Source of the DNA: Streptomyces aculeolatus
GTDB taxonomy: Bacteria; Actinomycetota; Actinomycetes; Streptomycetales; Streptomycetaceae
Assembly: GCF_020400605.1 (NCBI RefSeq)
Contig: NZ_JAINRD010000006.1
Location: 248,001-312,000, forward strand
Direction: 5' to 3'
Length of the DNA: 64,000 bases
The notes under the pieces are model-generated. The model did no database searches, was not told the origin of the DNA, and was given only the letters and a program-made list of their open reading frames with translations. Made by a program: the position numbers and the translations under genes. Below are positions 1 to 7,073 of the stretch, piece after piece. Every line of letters begins with the position of its first letter. The stretch's first letter is position 1.

Positions 1-1610
1 AGCGGTATGCCCACTGCGATCGCGCCCACTGCGGGCAGCAGTTGCGCGGTGCACAGCGCCGCGATGACCTGGCCCGGCGTGGCACCGAGGGTGCGGGTGA
101 CCGCCAGGGCGCGCCGGGCCTGCACCGCGGCGCTCCAGCCGACGAAGACGGTGTTGAGCACGGACAGCGCCACGAGGGCGACGGTGGCACCGAGCATGAC
201 GTGGCCGGTCACGGCGTTGCGAATCTCCTCGACGGCGGACGCTCCCCGAGCGGTGTCCGCTTCGAGCGACACCTGAAAGGTGAGGACCGCAGTCACCATG
301 ACGGTGGTGGCTGCCGTGCCGACGGCGCTCAGGACGGCGCGTCCGGGACGTCGAGCGATCAGCCGTACGCCGATCAGGAGCGGCGTGGGCAGATGGGCCG
401 TCATGGCGGTAAGCCGAGGACGGTATGCGGTCGGGTGCGCAGGGTCGGCGAGGGTGTCGACGGTGCTGGAGCGCACGGTGCGCAGCACCGGGCCGAGCGT
501 GCCGATCAGGGTCACCAGCAGGGCGAGCACGGTCGCGGTCGTGATGATGCCCGTGGTCGGCGGGGCGGCTGTGTTGAGCAGCCCGGCACTGGGGTCGGCC
601 AGCGCGGGAGCGGTCAGACATCCCACGGTGACCCCGGCGACGGCGGACACCACCGTCAGGAGCAGGTACTGCGCGAGCAGCATCGCGGCCACGGTCCTGG
701 GTGTGGCGCCGACCGCCTGGAACAGGCCTGCGCGCCGGTGATCCCGCGGGCCGCGCACGGCGGCGAGTGAGGCGAGGGTGACCACCGAGGCCGCGGCGAG
801 CAGCCCTCCGCCGACGACCAGGGCGGGCTGGACCGAGCGCAGCAGCCGGGTGTTGTCGTCGACAAAGGTCTGCCAGGAATGGGTGTTGACCCAGTCCCGG
901 CCCCGGAGGTCGTCGGTCAGGACGGTTCCCGCCCAGCCGCGTGCCGCGCCGGGGTCGGACAGCTTGATGTTCAACAGGTACAGGAGCGACTCATCGCCGG
1001 CTGCCGCGCGGGCGTCGTCGGTGGTGAGCCAAATCCGGCCGCCCCCGTCGGACGGACCGGGACCCTCGGCCCAATTGCCCCATGGATAGACGGCGGTGGC
1101 CGCGCTGACGGCCGTGCCGACCACCGGGTACGCGCGCCCGCCGATAGTGACGCGGTCACCGACGCGCACACCGAGTGCCTGGGCGAAACCGCGTTCGACG
1201 ACCGCGCCGCCGCTGCGCACCCACGTGCCGGAGGTCACCAGCGGCCGGTCCACGGCGGACGCGGTGCGCTCACGCCCTTCGACCGCGGTGTTCTCCGTAT
1301 GCCCGTGGGCGCGGACCGTAGTGGAGAACCCGGGGACCGGGGCTGCCACCTGGTCCACGCCGGGTGCGTCGGCGATGCGCCCGGCCAGGGCGGTGGGGCC
1401 GGTGGCGGTGGTGATGGCAGTGACGTCCGGCCCTGCGGTGACCTCACGGGTCTTCAGGTACCCACCGACCACGGCGTTGTCGGTGGCCATCCCCAGGGTG
1501 AGCGACGCGGTGGCGGCGGTGACGGCGAGCAGCAACACGACGGCTTCGCCCGGACGGCGCCGTATGTCCCGTGCGACAAGCCGCCAGATCAGCAGCAGAC
1601 GGCCTCTCAT
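1..1610 (-). CDS. FtsX-family ABC transporter permease (partial, 3' end outside window)
   Basis: Permease of a MacB/FtsX-type ABC system, probably working with the ATPase just upstream. About 536 codons are visible and the gene runs off the left edge. I read it from the sequence: ATG at 1610, then MRGRLLLIWRLVARDIRRRP, a first membrane segment at about residues 22-45, a long extracytoplasmic domain, then a block with several hydrophobic segments (from about residue 270) containing the FtsX-like stretch LFQAVGATPRTVAAMLLAQ. A second similar block with TRTLGATPGQV lies near the edge, so this is the duplicated-permease form common in actinobacteria. Its ATG overlaps the ATPase stop by one base (TGATG), which implies translational coupling. 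Substrate unknown. Confidence 0.85.
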   Translation of the reverse strand, partial: MRGRLLLIWRLVARDIRRRPGEAVVLLLAVTAATASLTLGMATDNAVVGGYLKTREVTAGPDVTAITTATGPTALAGRIADAPGVDQVAAPVPGFSTTVRAHGHTENTAVEGRERTASAVDRPLVTSGTWVRSGGAVVERGFAQALGVRVGDRVTIGGRAYPVVGTAVSAATAVYPWGNWAEGPGPSDGGGRIWLTTDDARAAAGDESLLYLLNIKLSDPGAARGWAGTVLTDDLRGRDWVNTHSWQTFVDDNTRLLRSVQPALVVGGGLLAAASVVTLASLAAVRGPRDHRRAGLFQAVGATPRTVAAMLLAQYLLLTVVSAVAGVTVGCLTAPALADPSAGLLNTAAPPTTGIITTATVLALLVTLIGTLGPVLRTVRSSTVDTLADPAHPTAYRPRLTAMTAHLPTPLLIGVRLIARRPGRAVLSAVGTAATTVMVTAVLTFQVSLEADTARGASAVEEIRNAVTGHVMLGATVALVALSVLNTVFVGWSAAVQARRALAVTRTLGATPGQVIAALCTAQLLPAVGAIAVGIP

Positions 1611-2404
1611 CACCCCTCCCATCCCAGGAACGCGCCCAGCTGCGAGCCACCCGCGGGCACGAGTGTGTCCTCGCACAGCGCCCCGTCGCGCAGGGAGACG
1701 ACCCGGCCGGCGGTGGCGGCGACGCGTTCGTCATGGGTGACGAGCACGAGGGTCTGTCCGGCGTCCCGCAGGTCCGAGAAGAGGCGCAGAACGTCGTGGG
1801 TCGCGGCGGTGTCGAGGTTCCCGGTGGGTTCGTCGGCGAGGACCACGAGCGGCTCGTTGACCAAAGCGCGGGCGATGGCTACCCGCTGGCGCTGCCCACC
1901 GGACAGCTCGGACGGCAGGTGCCGGTCCCGGTCCGCGAGCCCGGCACGGTCTAGAAGGGCCGCGGCGCGACGGCGGGCGGTGCGCGGTGAGTTGCCGGCG
2001 AGCAGCGCGGGCAGCTCGACGTTCTCGGCCGCGGTCAGCTCGTCCATCAGGTGGAAGTCCTGATGCACGAAGCCGACCGCGCGGCGCCGCAGCCGGGCGA
2101 GCGCACGCTGTCCGAACCGGTCGATGCGTTGCCCGCCGAGCCACACCTCGCCCTCGTCGGGCCGGTCGAGTCCGGCCAGAAGATGCAGCAGGGTCGACTT
2201 GCCGCAGCCGCTGGGGCCGGTCACGGCCAGCGTCTGCCCGGCCGGTATGTCGAGATCGACCCCGTCGACGGCCACCACCGTGCTCTCGCCCTGCCCGTAG
2301 ACCCGCGACAGGCCGACGGCCCGCAGCACCGGACCTGCCGTCACCTCCCCGCCCTCACCGCGCCGGGATGGCCCTCCGCCACGTCGGCCGCCTCGTGTCG
2401 TCAT
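1610..2404 (-). CDS. ABC transporter ATP-binding protein (MacB/LolD type)
   Basis: Cytoplasmic ATPase that powers the adjacent FtsX-like permease. The 264-aa protein has a Walker A motif GPSGCGKST, a Q-loop region FVHQDFHL, the ABC signature [15 protein letters not shown], Walker B VVLADEPTGNLD and the switch His in LVTHD. This pattern fits the LolD/MacB/FtsE group, whose members drive mechanotransmission or lipoprotein/peptide export. I chose the ATG at 2404 because it overlaps the upstream PadR stop as ATGA, although the frame stays open further upstream. It forms an operon padR-ATPase-permease, so the regulator probably controls its own transporter, as in many PadR-linked exporters. Confidence 0.92.
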   Translation of the reverse strand: MTTRGGRRGGGPSRRGEGGEVTAGPVLRAVGLSRVYGQGESTVVAVDGVDLDIPAGQTLAVTGPSGCGKSTLLHLLAGLDRPDEGEVWLGGQRIDRFGQRALARLRRRAVGFVHQDFHLMDELTAAENVELPALLAGNSPRTARRRAAALLDRAGLADRDRHLPSELSGGQRQRVAIARALVNEPLVVLADEPTGNLDTAATHDVLRLFSDLRDAGQTLVLVTHDERVAATAGRVVSLRDGALCEDTLVPAGGSQLGAFLGWEG

Positions 2405-2943
2405 CCGTTCCCTCCGTCTTTCCCGTACGGGGCGCGCGCGGACCAGGCGCGCCCGCACGCCTCCAACCAGTGCAGATCGGCCTGCAATCGGAGTGCGATG
2501 CCCTCCAGGAGCAGCCCGGCCTCCGTGTCCGTGCCGTGAGCAAGGAGGGTGTGCTGGGCCTCGGCGAGGCTGCGCCTCAGCTCGCGGCGCCGGGCCTCGA
2601 CGAGCGCGAGCGGCTCGGCCATCCCCGACTCGGCGGCGGCCACCAGCTTCAGATGGAACTCCGCCACGTCCGCCCGGGGCCCGGCGGGCTCGGCCAGCCA
2701 CCCGGCCACCCGCTCCCGTCCGGCCCCGGTCAGTGCGTACACCTTGCGCCGCGGACCACGCGCGGACGCGTCCTCACGGTCCCGAACGACCAGACCCACC
2801 TTCTCGAGCCGGGTGAGTGTGACGTACACCTGCCCGGCATTGAGCGTCTCGCCCAGCGGCCCGAGCGCGGCGCACAGCCGTCCGCGCAGGTCGTATCCGT
2901 GCGACGGTCCCTTGACCAGAAGCGCCAGCACCACGTCCTGCAC
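2401..2943 (-). CDS. PadR-family transcriptional regulator
   Basis: DNA-binding repressor of 180 aa. The N-terminal PadR winged helix covers about residues 1-85: LALLVKGPSHGYDL, then GQVYVTLTRLEKVGLV, which matches the PadR recognition helix and wing pattern. The C-terminal half (about 95-165) is helical and resembles the dimerisation region of subfamily-2 members (Vir_act_alpha_C type). It is the first gene of an operon with the ABC ATPase and permease, sharing an ATGA overlap with the ATPase. A good promoter lies at 2975-3004. The ligand is unknown; inference from context is that it senses a compound exported by the transporter. Confidence 0.9.
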   Translation of the reverse strand: MQDVVLALLVKGPSHGYDLRGRLCAALGPLGETLNAGQVYVTLTRLEKVGLVVRDREDASARGPRRKVYALTGAGRERVAGWLAEPAGPRADVAEFHLKLVAAAESGMAEPLALVEARRRELRRSLAEAQHTLLAHGTDTEAGLLLEGIALRLQADLHWLEACGRAWSARAPYGKDGGNG

Positions 2944-2974
2944 GGACGGCCTCTCTTCCTCTACGACAGCGCAA

Positions 2975-3004
2975 TAGATAGCGGTTAAGTAAATGCGGCG
3001 TCAA
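2975..3004 (-). promoter_or_regulatory. Candidate promoter of the padR-ABC operon
   Basis: On the minus strand a -35 box TTGACG (2999-3004) is followed by an 18-base spacer and a -10 box TATCTA (2975-2980). The region is AT-rich compared with its surroundings. It lies about 32 bases upstream of the PadR start, so autorepression through a site here is likely but no clear ATGT-N8-ACAT PadR box is visible. Confidence 0.55.
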
Positions 3005-3116
3005 ACTGTCACTCACCGCGCACCCCCCCTTCAGGAAGCGGCCAGACCGGGCCGCCTCAGGACAGGGCCTCGACGGGACGGCACCCGCGGCGCGGACCGG
3101 ATCCTCGTCGTCAACG

Positions 3117-3690
3117 GTGCGCAGCACCGGCCTAGCCGTCACCGCCGTGGCCGCGCTCACGGCCGGCGGCGTCGTCGCGGCCGACGCACTCACCTACGCT
3201 GGTTTCAAGGCGCTCGCGCACGCCTTCCACCTCGGCCTGGAGCCCATCCCCACCCCGTCGACGGGCAAGGCCCCGACGCCCTGGAGAAGCTGTGCGCTAC
3301 CCGGCCGGTGCGTGCGGCCTACACCATGTCGACCCTGCACAACCACCTGGCCACGACGGAAGCCGACCGCGTCCGCCTGGTCAGGATCGCCCGACGGCAC
3401 GACCTCCACTGGTGGTGGCACCGGGCATCACAGCCCGGCCCTGACCACGGCGATCGCTTGCAGCCGCTCGACGACGGCACGGTGGGCCAGTTGGAGGCGC
3501 TGAGTCGGGACGACGCCAAGGCCCGCAGACCCTCCCGCGCAGGAACTGGCAGGGCTACCGCTGGTCGGCCACCCCTCGTCCTGCTTCACGTGGGTGTCTC
3601 TGCCCGGCGACGCCCCGCGCCGACCGCCTGACGGCCACCCTGGCGCTCACCGCTTCCCGGTCACGATTCACCATCTCGGCTCACACGCCG
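3117..3690 (+). pseudogene. Possible decayed gene with frameshifts, unknown function
   Basis: No intact gene explains this stretch. From a GTG at 3117 one frame gives a signal-like N-terminus (VRSTGLAVTAVAALTAGGVV, then AADALTYAGFKALAHAFHLG). Near 3270 plausible coding passes to another frame with EKLCATRPVRAAYTMSTLHN, then ATTEADRVRLVRIARRHDLH and WWWHRAS. Near 3540 a third frame reads ELAGLPLVGHPSSCFTWVSL. Such a relay of protein-like segments suggests a degraded membrane or secreted protein with two frameshifts. I do not recognise the family. It could also be non-coding sequence that happens to look coding. Confidence 0.3.
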
Positions 3691-3716
3691 CAGGCGGTGG
3701 ATGCGGCGTACGACGA

Positions 3717-3750
3717 ACGAAGGCCCGGACCAGATGGTCCGGGCCTTCGT
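3717..3750 (-). terminator. Strong hairpin terminator after tRNA-Met
   Basis: A perfect 15-bp inverted repeat (arms 3717-3731 and 3736-3750) with a 4-base loop AGAT begins 4 bases past the encoded CCA end of the tRNA. It probably ends tRNA transcription on the minus strand and could also act on rightward transcripts. Confidence 0.8.
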
Positions 3751-3754
3751 CATG

Positions 3755-3831
3755 TGGTAGCGGGGACAGGATTTGAACCTGCGACCTCTGGGTTATGAGC
3801 CCAGCGAGCTACCGAGCTGCTCCACCCCGCG
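3755..3831 (-). tRNA. Initiator tRNA-fMet (CAT), CCA encoded
   Basis: The minus strand folds as a 77-nt tRNA with anticodon CAT. Features seen: acceptor 5' strand CGCGGGG pairing with CCCCGC, position 1 C opposite a T so that pair 1-72 is mismatched, three consecutive G:C pairs at the base of the anticodon stem (GGGCTCATAACCC), T-loop GGTTCAAATCC, and an encoded 3' CCA. The mismatched 1-72 pair and the three G:C pairs are the hallmarks of bacterial initiator tRNA and separate it from elongator tRNA-Met. Confidence 0.95.
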
Positions 3832-3874
3832 TCGGTGAAACCAACACTACCCCTGGCTGATCGACCAGCGCAAA

Positions 3875-4300
3875 TTACTTCCCGCGCCGCTCGGCGCAGT
3901 CCGGGCAGATGCCCCGGTACGTGACCTCGGCGCCGGAGACCCGGAAGCCGTAGCGCTCGCCCTCGGGCAGCGTCGACAGCAGGTCGCCCTCCGGGCGCAC
4001 GTCGCGGATCGAGCCGCAGCGGCTGCACACCAGGTGCTGGTGCGCGCTGTGGGCGTTGGGGTCGTACCGCTTGGCGCGGCCGTCGGTGCTGACTTCGAGC
4101 ACCTCGCCGAGGGCGACCAGCTCGCCCAGAGTGTTGTAGACCGTCGCCCGGGAGATCTCGGGGAGCCGGGCGGTGGCACGTGCGAGTACTTCGTCGGCGG
4201 TGTAGTGCACGTGGTCGCCGTCCAGGACCTCGGCCACGACTCGCCGCTGTGCGGTGAGCCGGAAGCCACGGCCGCGCAGTCGCTCCAGGAGGTCACTCAT
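3875..4300 (-). CDS. Fur-family regulator, CatR/PerR-like
   Basis: Metal-dependent repressor of 141 aa. Residues 1-80 form the winged helix (LRGRGFRLTAQRRVVAEVL and ISRATVYNTLGELVALGEVL). The C-terminal dimerisation domain carries two Cys pairs, CSRCG and CPDC, that form the structural Zn site, and the HQH motif just before the first pair. This arrangement fits peroxide-sensing Fur proteins such as Streptomyces CatR or FurA rather than Zur or Nur. The ATG at 4300 gives the family start MSDLLERLRGRGFRLT. It is monocistronic and diverges from a promoter-like element at 4361-4388. No catalase gene lies next to it, which is unusual for CatR. Confidence 0.88.
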   Translation of the reverse strand: MSDLLERLRGRGFRLTAQRRVVAEVLDGDHVHYTADEVLARATARLPEISRATVYNTLGELVALGEVLEVSTDGRAKRYDPNAHSAHQHLVCSRCGSIRDVRPEGDLLSTLPEGERYGFRVSGAEVTYRGICPDCAERRGK

Positions 4301-4360
4301 GCATTCAGGGTAGCAGCGCACCGCTCTATGGCCAGAACCCATACGGACTTCATTGGAATC

Positions 4361-4388
4361 TTGACTTGGACTGTGTCTAATGTAGGCT
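4361..4388 (+). promoter_or_regulatory. Rightward promoter with Fur/PerR-like box, no gene downstream
   Basis: TTGACT (4361-4366), a 16-base spacer and TAGGCT (4383-4388) make a good promoter directed away from the Fur gene. The spacer holds an imperfect inverted repeat TTGGAC-TGT-GTCTAA (4366-4380), of the size of a Fur-family box. The CatR-type regulator next door may bind here. There is no rightward gene after it. Confidence 0.5.
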
Positions 4389-4466
4389 CCCTGGCAGGCT
4401 GCGGCGATCGGTTCCGAGGCCGTGCTCCAGGCCCTGTGCGGCCGCGGGCCGGTTGCCGTGCACGGA

Positions 4467-4506
4467 CAGAGGGGTCGGGATGCCGGTCGGGCTCCCGGCC
4501 CCTCTG
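4467..4506 (-). terminator. Hairpin after the CBS-domain gene
   Basis: Arms CAGAGGGGTCGGG (4467-4479) and CCCGGCCCCTCTG (4494-4506) pair at 12 of 13 positions, starting 13 bases past the CBS gene stop. No U-run follows, as is usual in Streptomyces. Confidence 0.6.
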
Positions 4507-4519
4507 ACTTTCCGGTGCG

Positions 4520-4930
4520 CTACGCGAGGGCTGTCTCGCGGCGCTCCGGCTCCTGCCGCTCCGGGGTCCAGCAGCGGATGATGTCGCGCACGGACACGAT
4601 GCCGACCGGCTCCGCGTCGTCGAGGACGATCAGATGCCGGAAGCTGCCGTGGGTCATGGCGCCGGCGGCGTCGTCGAGGGTCCAGCCGGGTGCGGCGAAG
4701 ACGACGTCCGTGGTCGTGTGGTCGTCGGCCTTCTCCATGTCCGGGTCCTGGCCCGCGCCGACGGAGTTGAGGATGTCGCGCTCGGTCAGGATGCCGAGCC
4801 CGCTGGTGTCGGGGTCGAAGACGATCGCCGCCCCGACGCGCCGCGCGGACATCAGCCGGGCGGCCTGGCGGAGGGTGTGAGCGGGGCCGATGGTGAGGAC
4901 CACCGTGCTCATGGCGTCGCGGACGAGCAT
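4520..4930 (-). CDS. CBS-domain pair protein
   Basis: Small cytoplasmic protein of 136 aa made of two tandem CBS motifs (about residues 7-60 and 73-125) with the typical V..GI.T/SxRDI endings (LGILTERDI and VGIVSVRDI). Stand-alone CBS pairs bind adenine nucleotides or related ligands and often act as energy or redox-linked regulators of partner proteins. ATG 4930 follows a strong AGGAGG about 13 bases upstream. A perfect CRP-type palindrome lies 45 bases before the start. The gene is single, between the Fur regulator and hisN. Partner unknown. Confidence 0.88.
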   Translation of the reverse strand: MLVRDAMSTVVLTIGPAHTLRQAARLMSARRVGAAIVFDPDTSGLGILTERDILNSVGAGQDPDMEKADDHTTTDVVFAAPGWTLDDAAGAMTHGSFRHLIVLDDAEPVGIVSVRDIIRCWTPERQEPERRETALA

Positions 4931-4974
4931 GGGGTGGAGCCACCTCCTAGGCGTTACGGGCCCTTGTGCCGGCC

Positions 4975-4990
4975 TGTGAAGACATTCACA
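4975..4990. promoter_or_regulatory. CRP-type palindrome upstream of CBS gene
   Basis: TGTGAAGACATTCACA fits TGTGA-N6-TCACA exactly and also the actinobacterial GTG-N6-(G)NCAC pattern. It lies 45 bases upstream of the CBS start codon. A second TGTGAA half-site (minus strand) follows at once. A similar site precedes wblE at 38532. Confidence 0.55.
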
Positions 4991-5112
4991 AGTTCACAAG
5001 GTCTGTCACTGCCAGATTGGCACGCAGAGGAGAGGGCAACAAGGGGCGGGGGAGGCCCGGCCGCCGGGCCCGCGCCCCCGGGCGCGGGTTTGCCGGCGGC
5101 CCGGACGGGCGG

Positions 5113-5907
5113 CTACGGGCCGAGGTACTTCAGCAGTTCCTGGTGGAGCAGGCCGTTGGACGCCGCGGCGTTGCCGCTGTGCGGCCCCGCTTCGCCGTCC
5201 AGGCCCGTGAACATGCCGCCGGCCTCCGCCACGATCGCCGCGCACGCCGCCATGTCCCACAGCGACAGCTCCGGCTCCGCGCAGATGTCGACCGTCCCCT
5301 CGGCGACCATCATGTACGGCCAGAAGTCCCCGTACCCCCGGCTGCGCCAGCAGTCGCGGGTCAGGTGCAGGAAGCCGTCCAGCCTGCCGCGCTCGTCCCA
5401 GCCGTGCAGCGAGGAGTACGCGAACGAGGCGTCCTCGATGCGCTGCACCCCCGACACCCGCAGCGGGCTCGCCTTCGCCAGGCTGCGGCCGGTGTACGCG
5501 CCGCCGCCCTGCACCGCCCACCACCGGCGGCCGAGGGCCGGGGCCGACACCACGCCGACGACCGGCTGGTTGCCCTCCGCACCCGGCGCCATGAGCGCGA
5601 TGAGCGTCGCCCACACGGGGACGCCGCGGACGTAGTTCTTGGTGCCGTCGATCGGGTCGATGATCCAGCGCCGCGGGCCGGTGCCCTCGGTGCCGTACTC
5701 CTCGCCCATCACGGCGTCGCGCGGCCGGGCCCGCCGCAGGGAGGAGCGGATCAGCTCCTCCGCCGATCTGTCCGCCTCCGACACCGGAGTCAGGTCCGGC
5801 TTCGTCTCGACCTTCAGGTCGAGGGCCTTGAACCGCTCCATCGTGGTGGCGTCGGCGGCGTCCGCCAGGACGTGGGCGAGACGCAGATCATCATGAAAAC
5901 CGGCCAT
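5113..5907 (-). CDS. hisN: Histidinol-phosphatase, inositol monophosphatase family
   Basis: Mg-dependent phosphatase of 264 aa. Motifs of the IMPase fold: EADRSAEELI, GEEYG with the metal-binding Glu, WIIDPIDGTKNYVRG with the DPIDGT metal site, and LWDMAACAAIVAEAGG near the C-terminus. IMPase-type HisN hydrolyses L-histidinol phosphate in histidine synthesis; the S. coelicolor gene in this syntenic position (SCO5208 as I recall) was assigned that role. The ATG at 5907 starts MAGFHDDLRLAHVLADAADA, as usual in the family. Monocistronic. General inositol- or fructose-phosphatase activity is a weaker alternative. Confidence 0.85.
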   Translation of the reverse strand: MAGFHDDLRLAHVLADAADATTMERFKALDLKVETKPDLTPVSEADRSAEELIRSSLRRARPRDAVMGEEYGTEGTGPRRWIIDPIDGTKNYVRGVPVWATLIALMAPGAEGNQPVVGVVSAPALGRRWWAVQGGGAYTGRSLAKASPLRVSGVQRIEDASFAYSSLHGWDERGRLDGFLHLTRDCWRSRGYGDFWPYMMVAEGTVDICAEPELSLWDMAACAAIVAEAGGMFTGLDGEAGPHSGNAAASNGLLHQELLKYLGP

Positions 5908-5987
5908 GCAACGAACAGTAACCCCAAAGGTGCACCGCCAACCTTCGCCCGCGCCCGCGGCGGGTCTCCGGCCCCTCGTACGGACCC

Positions 5988-6016
5988 TTGACAGCACCTG
6001 GCGGTGCGTCAATTCT
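5988..6016 (+). promoter_or_regulatory. Promoter with inverted repeat before TetR gene
   Basis: TTGACA (5988-5993) is a consensus -35 box; 17 bases later AATTCT is a poor -10. An inverted repeat, TTGAC-a-GCACC then GGTGC-GTCAA (5988-6012), has one unpaired base and covers the -35 box. It is a likely operator for the TetR protein encoded 30 bases downstream. Confidence 0.45.
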
Positions 6017-6045
6017 GAGCGCACGGTCGCCTTCTGGAGGCCACG

Positions 6046-6678
6046 ATGCCCACAGCGCGAGAAGGACTCCTCGACGCCGCCTTCGCGGCGCTCAGGAGCC
6101 GGCCCTGGGCGGCGGTGCGGATGGTCGACGTCGCCGCCACGGCCGGGGTGTCCCGCCAGACTCTCTACAACGAGTTCGGCAGCAAGGAGGGCCTGGCCCA
6201 GGCCCTCGTCAGACGCGAGGTCGACGGCTACCTCGCGGGCGTGGAACGGACGCTGGTCGGCGCCCGCAGATCCGGCGCCGACGCCGGTGGCCGACTGCTC
6301 GCCCTGGTCGCTTGGACACTGCGCGCGGCCCGCGGCAACCCGCTGGTGCGCGCCGCGCTCACCGGGTGCTGGGGCGAGCAACTGCCGACCCCCGCGCGGC
6401 GCGTGTCCGCCAGGGGCGGTGCGCCGGGCGCACGGCGCCCGGACCCGCCCGTGGAGACGCCCGCGCAACTGGTCGAGGAGGTACGCGACCGGGTGCTGCG
6501 GGCGCTGGAGGAGCAGTTGCCGGGGGGACCGGGCGAACGCCGCCGGGTCTGCGAGGCGGTGACCCGGCTGACGCTGTCGTACGTGGTCGCGCCCGCGGCG
6601 CGGGGCGAGGACGTGGAGCGGACGGTCCGCGGGCTGCTGGCGGTCAGTGCGCCGAGCCGGACAGCTGCAGGCCGATGA
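6046..6678 (+). CDS. TetR/AcrR-family regulator
   Basis: Repressor of 210 aa. The N-terminal helix-turn-helix is clear: VRMVDVAATAGVSRQTLYNEFGSKEGLAQALVRREVD at about residues 25-60, with the TetR signature TLYNxFxSKEGL. The ligand domain (60-205) has no recognisable specificity. ATG 6046 follows a GGAGG four codons upstream. Its 3' end overlaps the convergent SMR exporter gene by 35 bases, and it has an inverted repeat in its own promoter, so it probably represses itself and perhaps the SMR gene. Confidence 0.88.
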   Translation: MPTAREGLLDAAFAALRSRPWAAVRMVDVAATAGVSRQTLYNEFGSKEGLAQALVRREVDGYLAGVERTLVGARRSGADAGGRLLALVAWTLRAARGNPLVRAALTGCWGEQLPTPARRVSARGGAPGARRPDPPVETPAQLVEEVRDRVLRALEEQLPGGPGERRRVCEAVTRLTLSYVVAPAARGEDVERTVRGLLAVSAPSRTAAGR

Positions 6679-6967
6679 CGCCGACGACCACCAGCGAGAT
6701 GGAGACGAGCTTCAGCGCGGAGACCAGGTCGCCGAGGAAGACCATGCCGTAGATCGCGGTGCCCGCGGCACCGATGCCCGTCCACACCGCGTACGCCGGA
6801 CCGACGTCCAGCTTCTTCAGCGACAGCGTCAGCAGGCCGAAGCTGCCGAGCGCGAACACGCAGAAGGCGACCGTCGGCCAGAGCCGGGTGAAGCCGTGGG
6901 AGAGCTTCAGACAGACGGCGAAGCCGGTTTCGAGGATTCCGGCCACGACGACCAGCAGCCACGCCAT
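6644..6967 (-). CDS. Small multidrug resistance transporter, SugE/Gdx-like
   Basis: Inner-membrane exporter of 107 aa with four hydrophobic helices. The essential membrane Glu is in GILETGFAVCLK (E13), followed by SLKKLDVGPAYAVWTGIGAAG, which is close to the E. coli SugE/Gdx pattern. Gdx proteins export guanidinium with protons; EmrE-like relatives export quaternary ammonium drugs. Here the position equivalent to Gdx Trp16 is Phe, so substrate range is uncertain. No guanidine riboswitch is visible in the roughly 100 bases upstream; instead there is a CATAAT -10 box and a GGGAGG ribosome site. It converges with the TetR gene. Confidence 0.87.
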   Translation of the reverse strand: MAWLLVVVAGILETGFAVCLKLSHGFTRLWPTVAFCVFALGSFGLLTLSLKKLDVGPAYAVWTGIGAAGTAIYGMVFLGDLVSALKLVSISLVVVGVIGLQLSGSAH

Positions 6968-7073
6968 CGTGTAGTGCCTCCCGTTCGGTTGACGCTCCTG
7001 CGATTATGCCCAACGCGCCTCCGCTTGGGCGATGGACCTGCCGAAGGCTTCGGCGGCCCGGGGCCGGCGCCCG

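Noticed and set aside
6968..7073. A guanidine riboswitch upstream of the SMR gene
   Set aside because: The gap is only about 100 bases and lacks the conserved ACGR/GCGGG motifs; a plain promoter fits better.
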